Shown here in pieces: positions 1 to 7,096 of a DNA stretch of 64,000 nt (position 1 is its first letter; every line of letters begins with the position of its first letter). The DNA is taken from contig CAZPUQ010000002.1 in assembly GCA_964589785.1 (NCBI GenBank), positions 124,001-188,000 of the forward strand, read 5' to 3'. This DNA comes from JAGVSR01 sp964589785 (GTDB lineage: Bacteria; Pseudomonadota; Alphaproteobacteria; Rhizobiales; Hyphomicrobiaceae). The position numbers were made by a program, and so were the translations under genes. The notes beneath the pieces were generated by a model. The model saw only the letters and a program-made list of their open reading frames with translations. It was not told where the DNA came from and searched no databases.

Positions 1-120
1 ATCGACTAGAAGTGCGCCAAGAAGCCCCTGCTCCGCTTCGATATTGTGGGGGAGCGGCAACAAGGGAACGGTGGTGAGGTCCTGATTTTGCAATCGGGCT
101 GAGGATATAACACGCGACAT
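1..120 (-). CDS. dnaB: replicative DNA helicase DnaB, N-terminal fragment (runs off the window)
   Basis: Reading leftward from an ATG at 120, the frame stays open for 40 codons to the window edge. Residues about 24-40 read LPHNIEAEQGLLGALLVD, the opening of the DnaB N-terminal domain, where most family members have P-x-N-x-EAEQ-x-LLG. DnaB is the hexameric helicase that unwinds the fork and is loaded at origins by initiator proteins. Its start lies about 235 bp from the iteron array and points away from it, so it looks like the element's own helicase rather than the host copy. Only 120 of an expected ~1,400 bases are visible, so whether the ATPase domain is intact cannot be judged. Identity rests on this one short motif. 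Confidence 0.72.
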   Translation of the reverse strand, partial: MSRVISSARLQNQDLTTVPLLPLPHNIEAEQGLLGALLVD

Positions 121-354
121 GAATAATAGAATATCAGATTCTTCGAAAACAGAATTTAAAAAGCGCGCAAAAAAATGCAGCATGTTCTTGTAGATAAAAT
201 TTGAGACATAACCACCCTGTCAGCAAATACCGAAAGAAACCCCGCGAGATTCATTGCGGCACAGGGAAAGAAAAAGGGATAAATATAAGGAAAAGAATAG
301 GCGGCCTCGAATCCGGCGCGACTCCGTTGGAAAGCGCGGTGTTTCGGGAATGGC
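121..354. other. AT-rich non-coding gap between dnaB and the iterons
   Basis: No convincing gene is present. The stretch from about 121 to 215 is much richer in A and T than its surroundings, with runs such as AAAAAAATGCAGCATG near 169, and it borders the iteron array. In iteron plasmids an AT-rich segment beside the repeats is where the initiator first melts the duplex, so this is a candidate unwinding element. It must also hold the promoter of the leftward dnaB. Both roles are inferred from position and composition only. Confidence 0.35.
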
Positions 355-942
355 ATTGCAGCGTCTACCTCTCACTCAGGAGGGTATTGCAGCTTCCACC
401 TTCTATGTTGACGGCCCGCGTTGGCTTGAAAAGTCAGCTATTGCAGCGTCTACCTTCCATGTTCGGGGGCCAATGCAGCGTCTACCTACTGACTTGACAG
501 GGGGGATTAGAGAGGAGCGGAAGGTCAATTTCGGGCTTTGCAGCCTTTACCTACCAACCATTGCAGCTTCTACCGCCCTATTTGGGCGGGGGAAATACAG
601 CCTCCGCCTACCATCTTAAGGGGCGGTTAGCGCTCTAATGCAGCGTCCACCTACCACCGCGGAACGCAGGAAAAAGGCTGTGGTATTTTGAAACCGCGTT
701 TTTGGCGGTTTTCTAAGGGCGGAGAGAGTATTGCATCGTGCGCCTACCATGTGCCGGAGATCGCAGGATTTCAATTTGACCGAGAGATTCGGGTCCGGGG
801 TGAGTGGTAAAAAAGCGCACTTGGAAGGGTATTGCAGCCAGCGCCTACAATGTCGGTCAAGGCAAAAGTGGCGATATTGCATGATCTACCTACCATGGTA
901 GGCCGTGGGTTTGGGGTTGATTGCAGCATCCGCCTACCATTG
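355..942 (+). repeat. array of 12 iteron-like direct repeats (candidate replication origin)
   Basis: Twelve copies of a roughly 20-bp motif lie in the same orientation, starting at about 355, 386, 440, 472, 537, 560, 594, 637, 730, 831, 876 and 920. The consensus is near ATTGCAGCGTCTACCTACCA; the ATTGCAGC head and CCTACC tail are best kept, and the middle varies. Start-to-start distances (31, 54, 32, 65, 23, 34, 43, 93, 101, 45, 44) mostly fall close to whole turns of B-DNA. The array directly follows the 3' end of the rep gene and faces an AT-rich gap and dnaB. Iterons bind the cognate initiator and set plasmid origin firing and copy number. Short reading frames across the array are by-products of the repeats. 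Confidence 0.8.
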
Positions 943-961
943 TAACCGGCAGGGAACAGAA

Positions 962-2029
962 TCAATTCTGGGCCAACTTGGTGCGGGCGTCACGCACGCG
1001 CGCGTTGGCCGCCTTCATTTCGGAGACAAAGTTGGAATGTGGGGTGAGGGTGTAGAGAACATCTGTGATGGCGCGGCCGGAATTGCGCTTGTTGGATTCA
1101 TGGAAATAGAGCACCTCATGCTGGACGAGCTCGGCCAGGGCCCGTTCGAGGGTCTGGATGTTGGAGGATGTCCGGTTGTGGTGCAGGAGGCCACTGTCGC
1201 GGGATATGGTGGAAAACAGGATCTGGTACGGCGTGGTGATCGAGGCATTTGTGTATTCGTGGCTGAGGCGCTTGTGCAGCCAGCGGGCCATCGGTGAGGA
1301 AAGCTGCATTAGGATGCGGTAATTGAACTGGCGGTAGCTGAGATTGTTGATGGCATGGCTCAGAAGCGCCGGCAGGCGGGCGGTCCACATGGCGTCCGGG
1401 TCTTCAAGCCAGTCGGAGCGCTTGACGCGCGTCATATCGTTGAGGATGGGCGCAGTATAGGCGGTTTTCCGGTTCCCCTGCCCTTCGATTTCAACCTCGA
1501 GGACGGTTCTGGTGAGGATTTCGAGCGATTGCTTGATCTCCTGGATCGAGCGGGTCTTACCGCGGGCTTTGAGCTCTTTGCGGATCATGTTGAGGGAGAA
1601 ACGTACCCAGCTTTCCTTGTTGGTGACGTCGTGCAGGCCGTAATGCTGATCGGAGAAGATTTTCTTGATGATCTCCTCGACCAGCTCTTCGTCGGCGCTT
1701 GGGAAGAAGTCCTGGCGGCCGTGCTCGGTTTCAATGCTGGCCGGCTGCAGCGACATGGTGCATTTGAAAGTTGGATTGTCGGCTTTCGGTGCCGGATGAT
1801 AGTGAAAATCGTGCTTATGGACGGGCAGCCGCCCGTTGTCGTCGCGCAGCATATTCTGGGCGCGAGCGCTGACCGAATATTTGGGGATCGCATCCCAGAG
1901 CTCTATGGAATTCGACAGATCGCGGGGGTTGCCAAAGAACGTGGCGAAGAGGTCGTATTGGGGACTTCTATCGGGGGAAGGAAGAACTCTCTTATTGGGG
2001 GCGACAATGGAATGGGATGATTCCAGCAT
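962..2029 (-). CDS. plasmid-type replication initiator protein
   Basis: A 355-residue protein resembling the replication initiator protein A (RepA/RPA) group of alphaproteobacterial plasmids. The middle, about residues 120-230, holds a helical segment with RSIQEIKQSLEILTRTVLEVE-like spacing, followed by SPMARWLHKRLSHEY, which looks like a winged-helix DNA-binding surface. It would bind the iterons that begin about 20 bp past its stop codon and recruit a helicase such as the neighbouring DnaB. It follows the parA/partner pair on the same strand, a common rep-par layout. Start chosen at the ATG at 2029; the 72-bp gap upstream contains TTATCCGCA (2080-2088), one mismatch from a DnaA box. The family call rests on overall resemblance and context, not on a catalytic motif. 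Confidence 0.7.
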   Translation of the reverse strand: MLESSHSIVAPNKRVLPSPDRSPQYDLFATFFGNPRDLSNSIELWDAIPKYSVSARAQNMLRDDNGRLPVHKHDFHYHPAPKADNPTFKCTMSLQPASIETEHGRQDFFPSADEELVEEIIKKIFSDQHYGLHDVTNKESWVRFSLNMIRKELKARGKTRSIQEIKQSLEILTRTVLEVEIEGQGNRKTAYTAPILNDMTRVKRSDWLEDPDAMWTARLPALLSHAINNLSYRQFNYRILMQLSSPMARWLHKRLSHEYTNASITTPYQILFSTISRDSGLLHHNRTSSNIQTLERALAELVQHEVLYFHESNKRNSGRAITDVLYTLTPHSNFVSEMKAANARVRDARTKLAQN

Positions 2030-2101
2030 AAGTTTATGGTGAGGGATTTAATTAGGTAAGGTCAATGTGTTAGGCGAAGTTATCCGCACCAATATGCAGA
2101 G

Positions 2102-2533
2102 TTATTGGTTTCTGCTTGAATGTTGCGGGCTGTTTTTGCCGCGAAGTCGGCGGCCATCTTCGATCATGTCTTGGTCGTGGACTGTAAAGCCGGTGGCGCG
2201 AAGTCCGGCCAGGAAAAGATGATTGAGGGAAACCCGGCGTCGTACGGTTTCCATTTTCAATTCCATCATCAGGTAATCTGGAACTTTTACGCGGGCCTCG
2301 CACGGTGGAGGTTTGACGGGCAAATCGGCCGTTGCAGGCGGTTGTTGGGTGGCATGGGAGAAGGTCTTCTGAGCCCCCTCCTCCGCAGGATGCTGCGTTG
2401 GTTCATGATCTGGGATGACCGGCGGGGTGGTGAGGGCGGGAACGCCTTTGGCTTGTGCGATGCGTTCTAATTGATCATCGAGGTCGAGATTGAAGGGCTG
2501 GAACGGTTGTTTGGTCATGGGTTCGGTCGTCAT
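2102..2533 (-). CDS. small ParA partner, likely ribbon-helix-helix centromere-binding protein
   Basis: A 143-residue protein whose start overlaps the parA stop in an ATGA, so the two are translationally coupled. Residues 1-80 are polar, Pro/Gln-rich and probably disordered. From about residue 81, VKVPDYLMMELKMETVRRR followed by SLNHLFLAGLRATGF has the strand-helix-turn-helix pattern of ribbon-helix-helix proteins. A small RHH protein cotranscribed after a ParA ATPase is the usual type Ib partition partner: it binds the centromere and stimulates ParA. Here the centromere may be the GGCAAA array at 3298-3598. No sequence match to a named ParB/ParG family was recognised. Confidence 0.6.
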   Translation of the reverse strand: MTTEPMTKQPFQPFNLDLDDQLERIAQAKGVPALTTPPVIPDHEPTQHPAEEGAQKTFSHATQQPPATADLPVKPPPCEARVKVPDYLMMELKMETVRRRVSLNHLFLAGLRATGFTVHDQDMIEDGRRLRGKNSPQHSSRNQ

Positions 2534-3198
2534 GCGGCTTGGGTTGAGGTTGTTGCGGTGGCGCCTAGTATGTCTTCGATCTCGGCGAGGAGATTATTGA
2601 TTTCGAGGCCCGCGCCTTTGGTGGGTTCGGCCTTGGTAGGCGGCACGCCGTTGAGGAACATCTCGCGGTAAGCGGTGCGCTCGACGGTGACGGTGCGGAA
2701 GATCGGCATACCCTTACGTTTGAGTTCGGAGAACACGAAATCGGTGACGTGTGTGCGCAGCGGGTGCATTTTGGTCAGGAGCATCCGGTATGGAATTTTC
2801 CGAGATGCAGTTTCCTCGACGTCCTTGACGTCATGCGAGATGACAATAGCTTCGCGAATATCGGGCTCGGAGGCTTGCGCCGGTATGATGACCAGATCGG
2901 CGCGTGCAATGGCTTTGAAGAGATTGACTTCGCGGGCGCCAGCCAGATCGATGAGAATATGATCGAAGTCGTTGCTTGCTGTGAGATCGCGAAGCTTGGC
3001 AGATATGTCTTGCGCCGGAAGCGCTTCGACGGTCAGGCCCGGGATCGTGATCTTGCTGGCCCATCTATGGATGGTGCGGTTCTGATCGAGATCGAGAACG
3101 ACGACGCGTTGGCCGCGGAGTGCGAGGGCTGCGGCTAGGGAGGCGCAGATCGTCGATTTTCCGACGCCCCCTTTTGAGGATGCAAAGACAAGAATCAT
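2530..3198 (-). CDS. parA: ParA-family partition ATPase
   Basis: A 222-residue deviant Walker-type ATPase. Residues 9-16 are KGGVGKST, with the extra lysine of the deviant Walker A box. VVVLDLDQN (about 33-41) is the A' motif and ILIDLAGA (about 80-87) the Walker B region. The length and lack of an N-terminal helix-turn-helix extension fit the small type Ib ParA group. The ATG at 3198 was chosen because the motif begins immediately after it; upstream in-frame sequence is non-coding in character and runs through the repeats. It would move element copies apart at division together with the downstream small partner. Two palindromes and a repeat array lie just upstream and are likely its operator/centromere. 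Confidence 0.88.
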   Translation of the reverse strand: MILVFASSKGGVGKSTICASLAAALALRGQRVVVLDLDQNRTIHRWASKITIPGLTVEALPAQDISAKLRDLTASNDFDHILIDLAGAREVNLFKAIARADLVIIPAQASEPDIREAIVISHDVKDVEETASRKIPYRMLLTKMHPLRTHVTDFVFSELKRKGMPIFRTVTVERTAYREMFLNGVPPTKAEPTKGAGLEINNLLAEIEDILGATATTSTQAA

Positions 3199-3256
3199 AA
3201 AACTGGTGGCCAGCTCCTTTTCTGGTTTGGCGGGTGCGCCTGAAAAAGCTTGAATA

Positions 3257-3286
3257 TGTCGAACGACATAATGTGATTGTATCACA
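3257..3286 (-). promoter_or_regulatory. two palindromes upstream of parA, candidate promoter/operator
   Basis: TGTCGAACGACA (3257-3268, 5-bp arms) and TGTGATTGTATCACA (3272-3286, 6-bp arms, 3-bp spacer) lie 59-88 bp upstream of the parA ATG. The second overlaps leftward promoter-like hexamers. Partition operons are normally autoregulated by the small partner binding such sites. The function is inferred from position and symmetry. Confidence 0.4.
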
Positions 3287-3297
3287 ATAATTAAATA

Positions 3298-3598
3298 GGC
3301 AAAGCGTATTTTTGGCAAACAGGCAAATGGCATAGTCGGCAAATGCGAATAATGGCAAATAGAAAGAAAGAGAAATAGGCAAAGAGAAAAAAGGGTAACG
3401 AGGCAAAAAGGCAAACGGGAATGGCGGCAAAGAGTGGGTGGCGTGCTGGCGCAGGGTGGCGCCTGCTGGCTCATGAATGGGAAGGGCTCAATGCGGGAGA
3501 GTGAACTTGGCGGCTAAGTGGCAAAGCGGCAAAAAGGGGGAGAGGCAAAGCGGCGGTATGGAATAAGGGGAACAAAGGCAAAGGGGCATCATGGCAAA
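3298..3598 (+). repeat. 14 direct GGCAAA repeats upstream of parA (candidate centromere)
   Basis: GGCAAA occurs 14 times on this strand in 301 bp, at 3298, 3314, 3322, 3338, 3354, 3378, 3402, 3410, 3426, 3520, 3528, 3544, 3577 and 3593. None is inverted, and a 6-mer would be expected far less than once by chance. Spacings of 8, 16, 24 or 32 bp recur: the first nine lie at 16, 8, 16, 16, 24, 24, 8 and 16 bp intervals, all multiples of 8. The segment is purine-rich on this strand and has no credible gene. Arrays of short direct repeats next to parA are the normal binding sites of RHH partition partners, so this is the best parS candidate. Confidence 0.65.
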
Positions 3599-3662
3599 AG
3601 GGTAAGCGGTGCGGCGACACCCGGAGTTTGGAGAGTTCTGGTGGTGGAGGTCACGCGTGCGG

Positions 3663-3848
3663 CTACCGCTTTTTGAACGGCTCAAGCGCAATCAGCGTGG
3701 CGACCTCGGCCGGATAATCGGCATCAAGGATGGCTTCCATGTCATCGGCGTCGTTGGGGGCTTGGCTCTCAACGGGCCTGTTGCGGTTCTCGGCAACAAA
3801 CTCCCAGAGGGCTTTGGCGATCAGATAGCGTTTGCGGCGTTCGTCCAT
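3663..3848 (-). CDS. small acidic hypothetical protein, possibly missing its true N-terminus
   Basis: A 61-residue charged protein with no recognised family. It opens MDERRKRYLIAKALWEF and contains an acidic centre. Just upstream, in another frame, an ATG at about 3884 reads MADT and then stops. Removing a single A from the ATACCAATCACC stretch would join the two as MADTITVEIPMDERRKR. The gene may therefore be about ten residues longer and carry a one-base insertion, in line with the two damaged genes beside it. It lies 67 bp from the GGCAAA array and is transcribed toward parA. Whether it is expressed is unknown. Confidence 0.4.
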   Translation of the reverse strand: MDERRKRYLIAKALWEFVAENRNRPVESQAPNDADDMEAILDADYPAEVATLIALEPFKKR

Positions 3849-3898
3849 GGGTATCTCAACGGTGATTGGTATCGGCCATCGCCCTAAGCCGACAGCGT

Positions 3899-4046
3899 CT
3901 ATTCTTGGGCATAGTCTGTGTCAGCACAAGCAGCGCGCTCCTGATCGCGGCGTATCAGGTCGCAGACATAGGCACTGGGGATATAGGCCATCATCCACAC
4001 GGGACATGACCCATTGTTTCAATTCATCGGGGAGTGAGATCTTCAT
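3899..4046 (-). pseudogene. parD: frameshifted ParD-like antitoxin remnant
   Basis: The ATG at 4046 starts MKISLPDELKQWVMSRVDDG, a classic ParD opening with the RHH strand and first helix. The frame then breaks at the CCCC run at 3977-3980 and would stop after 41 residues. One base over, the sequence continues SAYVCDLIRRDQERAACAD and ends at a TAG at 3899-3901, matching the usual ParD SASAYVRDLIRRD helix with one SA repeat missing. ParD antitoxins neutralise ParE toxins and repress their operon. No intact parE follows, so this is a leftover of a toxin-antitoxin module. A sequencing slip in the C run is possible. Confidence 0.65.
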
Positions 4047-4066
4047 TTGTAGCGGCACCGGTGCGT

Positions 4067-4383
4067 TTAGTGAGGCGCAGGATTGGATCTAAGCTGGTCC
4101 TCAATCCGGCTGAGGCGAATGTCGAGCTGCCGGATGTCATCCTGGCGCGCGCGATCAGCTTCCTGGAGGATGCCGATGCTTTTCTCTGCAAGGGCCTTGC
4201 GGTCTTCGATGCGGCGGGTGGTGCCTTTGAGCGTGCCCATATCCTCGTCGACCGCATCAAAAAGCGCTTGTCGACTGCGTCGAATCGGCGGTCGACATCG
4301 GATTTGAGTTCATTGAGGCTTTTGGTTAGAACCTCAAGGTAATCAAGTATTTTCTCGTATTTGTTATCCTGCGAATTACTCAT
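4067..4383 (-). pseudogene. frameshifted coiled-coil protein
   Basis: Starting at the ATG at 4383, residues 1-42 form a coiled coil ending RRFDAVDKRF. At the T5 run (4258-4262 on the given strand, read as A) the frame shifts. In the next frame the text resumes FDAVDEDMGTLKG and continues through a long amphipathic helix to a TAA at 4067-4069. The repeated RFDAVD unit across the break shows the two halves belong together; the original was about 105 residues. Small coiled-coil proteins of this kind are frequent on plasmids without known function. It sits directly upstream of the parD remnant, so this ~500-bp block appears to be decaying. Confidence 0.55.
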
Positions 4384-4489
4384 AACGCTGATTATATCAA
4401 TCGATAAAGCCTGAGTCTAGAAAGCAGTGTGTTTCTATTTCTTGACGCAATAAGTGCGCTTGCGATAAACTATAGACATAATATTTTGT

Positions 4490-5317
4490 ATGGCAGAAAC
4501 ATTGAAACAAGAAACTGAGGGATTTCCGGATCTGGAAGCCGCGTATGAAGCGGTGAAAGGCGTGCTCTTTGGCCCGCTCGATGCCGCGACGGTGAAGCTC
4601 AAATTCAACGAGATCGTGAAAGACGCCAAAGACAAGCGCGAGCTGGAGCACGGCCCGCTAGGAATTCTGGCCACGCACCGCGAAGACCGCGAAACGCGCG
4701 ATCGGCGCGATCACCAAACCCTGACGCTCACGGTCCTGTTGGCCAGTAATGCGGCGTATCGGGCGCTGCATGAAGAGATCATGGCGGAACTGCCGGAAGT
4801 CGAAAACCTGCTCGATGACAATCAGGACAAGCTGGATGAGATCGTAGCCAGGGAGAAGATGACGCTCGAAGCTGATCTGGAAAGAGTGGCAGGGCGCTTG
4901 CCGGATGGACGCTTTGTGTTCAAGGGCCGCGATGGCAGCATCGTGGATGAGAACCTGAAGCCGCTTGATGGTGAGGACGCAGAAGCAGCGAAGAAAATCG
5001 ATTTCACAGGCAAGATGACGCTCGAGCAATATCGGGAGCGGAGAAAGCCCGTTGATGAGGCCGTGCAAAGGGCAGATGAGAACCGGCGTGACCGTGTCCG
5101 CGTGGGTGAAATCCGCGAGCGGAATACCGACAACGAGAATCCGCTCTCAATGGAGCAAAAGGGAGAGAACAAGGCGGAGCTCGGTGAGATCGAGAAACGC
5201 GCGCAGGAGCGACATCAAGAGGCCAAGAACGAGTTGGGCGGTTGGACAGCACGGCACGACGCAGGAGTCCAGGAGCACGCCGTGTCAACCGCCGCTATGG
5301 CAAAGCCGCAGATTTAG
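4490..5317 (+). CDS. hypothetical highly charged protein
   Basis: A 275-residue protein, no family recognised. It is almost entirely helical and charged. Residues 90-150 carry acidic pairs, and a short segment near residue 140 reads LPDGRFVFKGRDGSIVDEN, a glycine-turn pattern like a small beta hairpin. The C-terminal 90 residues are very rich in Glu, Arg and Lys. No signal peptide or membrane segment is seen. It is one of only two genes in the element read rightward, has its own promoter region (4384-4489), and its 3' end overlaps the convergent secreted-protein gene by 23 bp. It is probably a cytoplasmic accessory protein of the element. Confidence 0.6.
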   Translation: MAETLKQETEGFPDLEAAYEAVKGVLFGPLDAATVKLKFNEIVKDAKDKRELEHGPLGILATHREDRETRDRRDHQTLTLTVLLASNAAYRALHEEIMAELPEVENLLDDNQDKLDEIVAREKMTLEADLERVAGRLPDGRFVFKGRDGSIVDENLKPLDGEDAEAAKKIDFTGKMTLEQYRERRKPVDEAVQRADENRRDRVRVGEIRERNTDNENPLSMEQKGENKAELGEIEKRAQERHQEAKNELGGWTARHDAGVQEHAVSTAAMAKPQI

Positions 5318-5678
5318 CGGCGTACTTGAATTCGCCGCACGCCTTCTCGAAGACTGCAATGATGATGGCCATGGGGTGATAGTCGGGCAGTCTCTTCATC
5401 GCATCAATCACGGGCTTATAGCCGTCCTTGCGATGCTCTGCGCCCCAATCATCGATGCATTTGGCCTGCTCCTTGCGGTTCCCCGCGGCGATGAGACCGG
5501 CGGCCATGGCCGCTGTCGTCACGTAACCGCGCTGGTTTTCCGGAGGGAGATTCAGAAAGTCAGAGGTCTTAAACGTATCTTCAGCCATTGCCGGGTTCGA
5601 GACAATCGCCGTCAAGACGGGTTGACTGCACACGATGGTACTCAGGCTTGCGATGGCCAGTGCTTTTCTGCTCAACAT
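5295..5678 (-). CDS. small secreted protein, HdeA/Rap1a-like
   Basis: A 127-residue protein with a Sec signal peptide: a basic start (MLSRK), a hydrophobic stretch and an AMA-like cleavage site near residue 32. The mature part is about 95 residues with two cysteines (about 74 and 114) that could form one disulfide. The pattern F-L, GYVTTAAMAAGL, a Cys-containing turn, then a helix ending in ACGEFK resembles small periplasmic HdeA/Rap1a-type folds, some of which are chaperones or immunity proteins. That likeness is weak. It is convergent with, and overlaps by 23 bp, the hypothetical gene at 4490-5317. Confidence 0.55.
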   Translation of the reverse strand: MLSRKALAIASLSTIVCSQPVLTAIVSNPAMAEDTFKTSDFLNLPPENQRGYVTTAAMAAGLIAAGNRKEQAKCIDDWGAEHRKDGYKPVIDAMKRLPDYHPMAIIIAVFEKACGEFKYAAKSAALP

Positions 5679-5789
5679 AAATGATCGTTATTGTAGAGGA
5701 GAATAGACTAGCGCGAAAATGATAACATTCCACTTGCAAGCCCGCGGAAATCCGCCAATCTGGCGAGATTCCTCCAGACGCCGACACAT

Positions 5790-5817
5790 CTCGACAAAAG
5801 GGATCATTTTTGACGAG
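5790..5817 (+). promoter_or_regulatory. 28-bp imperfect palindrome upstream of the serine recombinase
   Basis: Arms CTCGACAAAA and TTTTTGACGAG flank a short centre. The site is 28 bp long and ends 8 bp before the recombinase ATG, overlapping its GAGGTG ribosome site. Resolvases bind 28-bp inverted sites as dimers both to recombine and to repress themselves, so this is a plausible res subsite/operator. No second or third subsite is obvious. Confidence 0.4.
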
Positions 5818-5825
5818 GTGGTGTC

Positions 5826-6479
5826 ATGACCACTCTCTCCCCCAACGGCCGCCGCATCGGTTACATGCGGGTTTCCACGCCGGACCAGCGGCTCGATAGG
5901 CAGTGCATCGGCCTGCAAGAGAGCTGCGACGAGCTGTATCTCGAGCAACTCTCCGCCGTGGCGGGACGCCGCCCTGTATTTGACGAGTCTCTCTCTCGCT
6001 TGAACGCCGGCGACACCTTCGTGGTCTGGGACCTCGACCGCGCCTTCCGCTCCACTTTGGACGCCATCCTGACAGCAGAGAGCTTGAAGGCTCGCAAGGT
6101 CGGGATGCACATCATGTCCCTTAACATCGACACGTCGACGCCGGAAGGCGAGCTATTCTATACAATCATTGCGGCATACGCGCAGTTTGAGCGCCGCATC
6201 CTTCGTCGGCGAACTTGCGAGGGGATTATGGCCGCACGTGTGAGAGGAGCGCAGATTGGCCGACCCCGCAGGCTATCCGACGAGATTGTCGCTGATGCTT
6301 ACCGCTACATCGGTGAAACGGGCTATCCGGCGCCTTATGTTGCCGCGTTGCTGCGCGTATCCCCCATAACGCTCGAGCGAGGCTTTAGGCGGCTCGGGCT
6401 GGTATCTCATGCTTGCGAGCTGCATTCTCGGCGACAGGGAACGGAACCAATATCGGCAAGGTCATCCGCCGCAATATGA
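5826..6479 (+). CDS. serine recombinase (resolvase/invertase family)
   Basis: A 217-residue small serine recombinase. The catalytic serine is S17 in YMRVSTPDQ, followed by the conserved DLDRAFRST arginine cluster around residues 67-74. The long E helix contains AAYAQFERRILRRRT, and the C-terminal helix-turn-helix (about 150-190) follows GAQIGRPRRLS. Such enzymes resolve plasmid multimers or cointegrates, or invert DNA. In an element carrying rep and par, multimer resolution is the natural guess. The ATG at 5826 is preceded by GAGGTG. The last 25 residues beyond the HTH are unusual and polar. Confidence 0.88.
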   Translation: MTTLSPNGRRIGYMRVSTPDQRLDRQCIGLQESCDELYLEQLSAVAGRRPVFDESLSRLNAGDTFVVWDLDRAFRSTLDAILTAESLKARKVGMHIMSLNIDTSTPEGELFYTIIAAYAQFERRILRRRTCEGIMAARVRGAQIGRPRRLSDEIVADAYRYIGETGYPAPYVAALLRVSPITLERGFRRLGLVSHACELHSRRQGTEPISARSSAAI

Positions 6480-6712
6480 TCACATCGTTGCTTGATGCTA
6501 TCCGTATACCTGTGAGGCAAAATATTATCTGCTAGCAAACTTATGCGCATTGCTATTCAGGTCGTTGAGAAGCGATTGCGGCGGTTAAAGCAATGAAAGC
6601 AAAACGCGCGAACATTGAGTAGACTTCAACGACCTAACGCATCCCTCTCTCTCTCAGGAGCTTGTTGCGTTCTTTACGCAATGCCTCGACCTTGGAGCGC
6701 ATTCGGAAATGG

Positions 6713-7087
6713 TCATGCCGCAGAATCGATGCTGGTTTCACCGGGCGGATCGACGGTGACGGCGTGATGGTTGATGCAGACTTGCGGTACAAAGGTTGCG
6801 ATGATGCGGTCGGCCGGCTGCTGCAACGCATCGATAATGTCATAGAGTTCTTCGACATCATCGGCGACGCGTTGCAGACGCTGAAGGGCGTCAGCCTTGT
6901 CGGTCGGGTATTCGAGGTCGGAGAATTCGAGCATCAGGAAGGTGAAGAAGGTATCGCCGCAATCCTCGACCTTGGCGCGCCAGTCCGGGTGATCGAGAAT
7001 CCAGGCGAAATCGCCACCGGCATAATTCTCGGCGGCGGTACGCTGGTACTGGTTGAAGGTAAGTTCTTGGGTCGTGGGGTTGGTCAT
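6713..7087 (-). CDS. hypothetical acidic protein of the element operon
   Basis: A 124-residue acidic, mainly helical cytoplasmic protein. It starts MTNPTTQELTFNQYQRTA and contains GGDFAWILDHPDWRAKVED and a coiled segment LQRLQRVADDVEELYDIIDAL. No family recognised. It is the last clear member of a leftward run from about 11,162 to here and starts 9 bp after the preceding gene's stop. Past its stop, a 22-codon frame (MRSKVEALRKERNK onward) may be a fragment of something larger; nothing else is seen in the 230 bp to the recombinase. Confidence 0.6.
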   Translation of the reverse strand: MTNPTTQELTFNQYQRTAAENYAGGDFAWILDHPDWRAKVEDCGDTFFTFLMLEFSDLEYPTDKADALQRLQRVADDVEELYDIIDALQQPADRIIATFVPQVCINHHAVTVDPPGETSIDSAA

Positions 7088-7096
7088 GAATGCCTC

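Noticed and set aside
201..965. Several short open frames across the iteron array
   Set aside because: Their protein repeats (such as ASTFYVDG or QRLPL) are just translations of the iterons in different frames. No start signal or family.
6634..6861. 75-codon leftward frame past the last gene of the accessory run
   Set aside because: Most of it overlaps the 6713-7087 gene in another frame. Only the final 22 codons look protein-like, too short to support as a gene.
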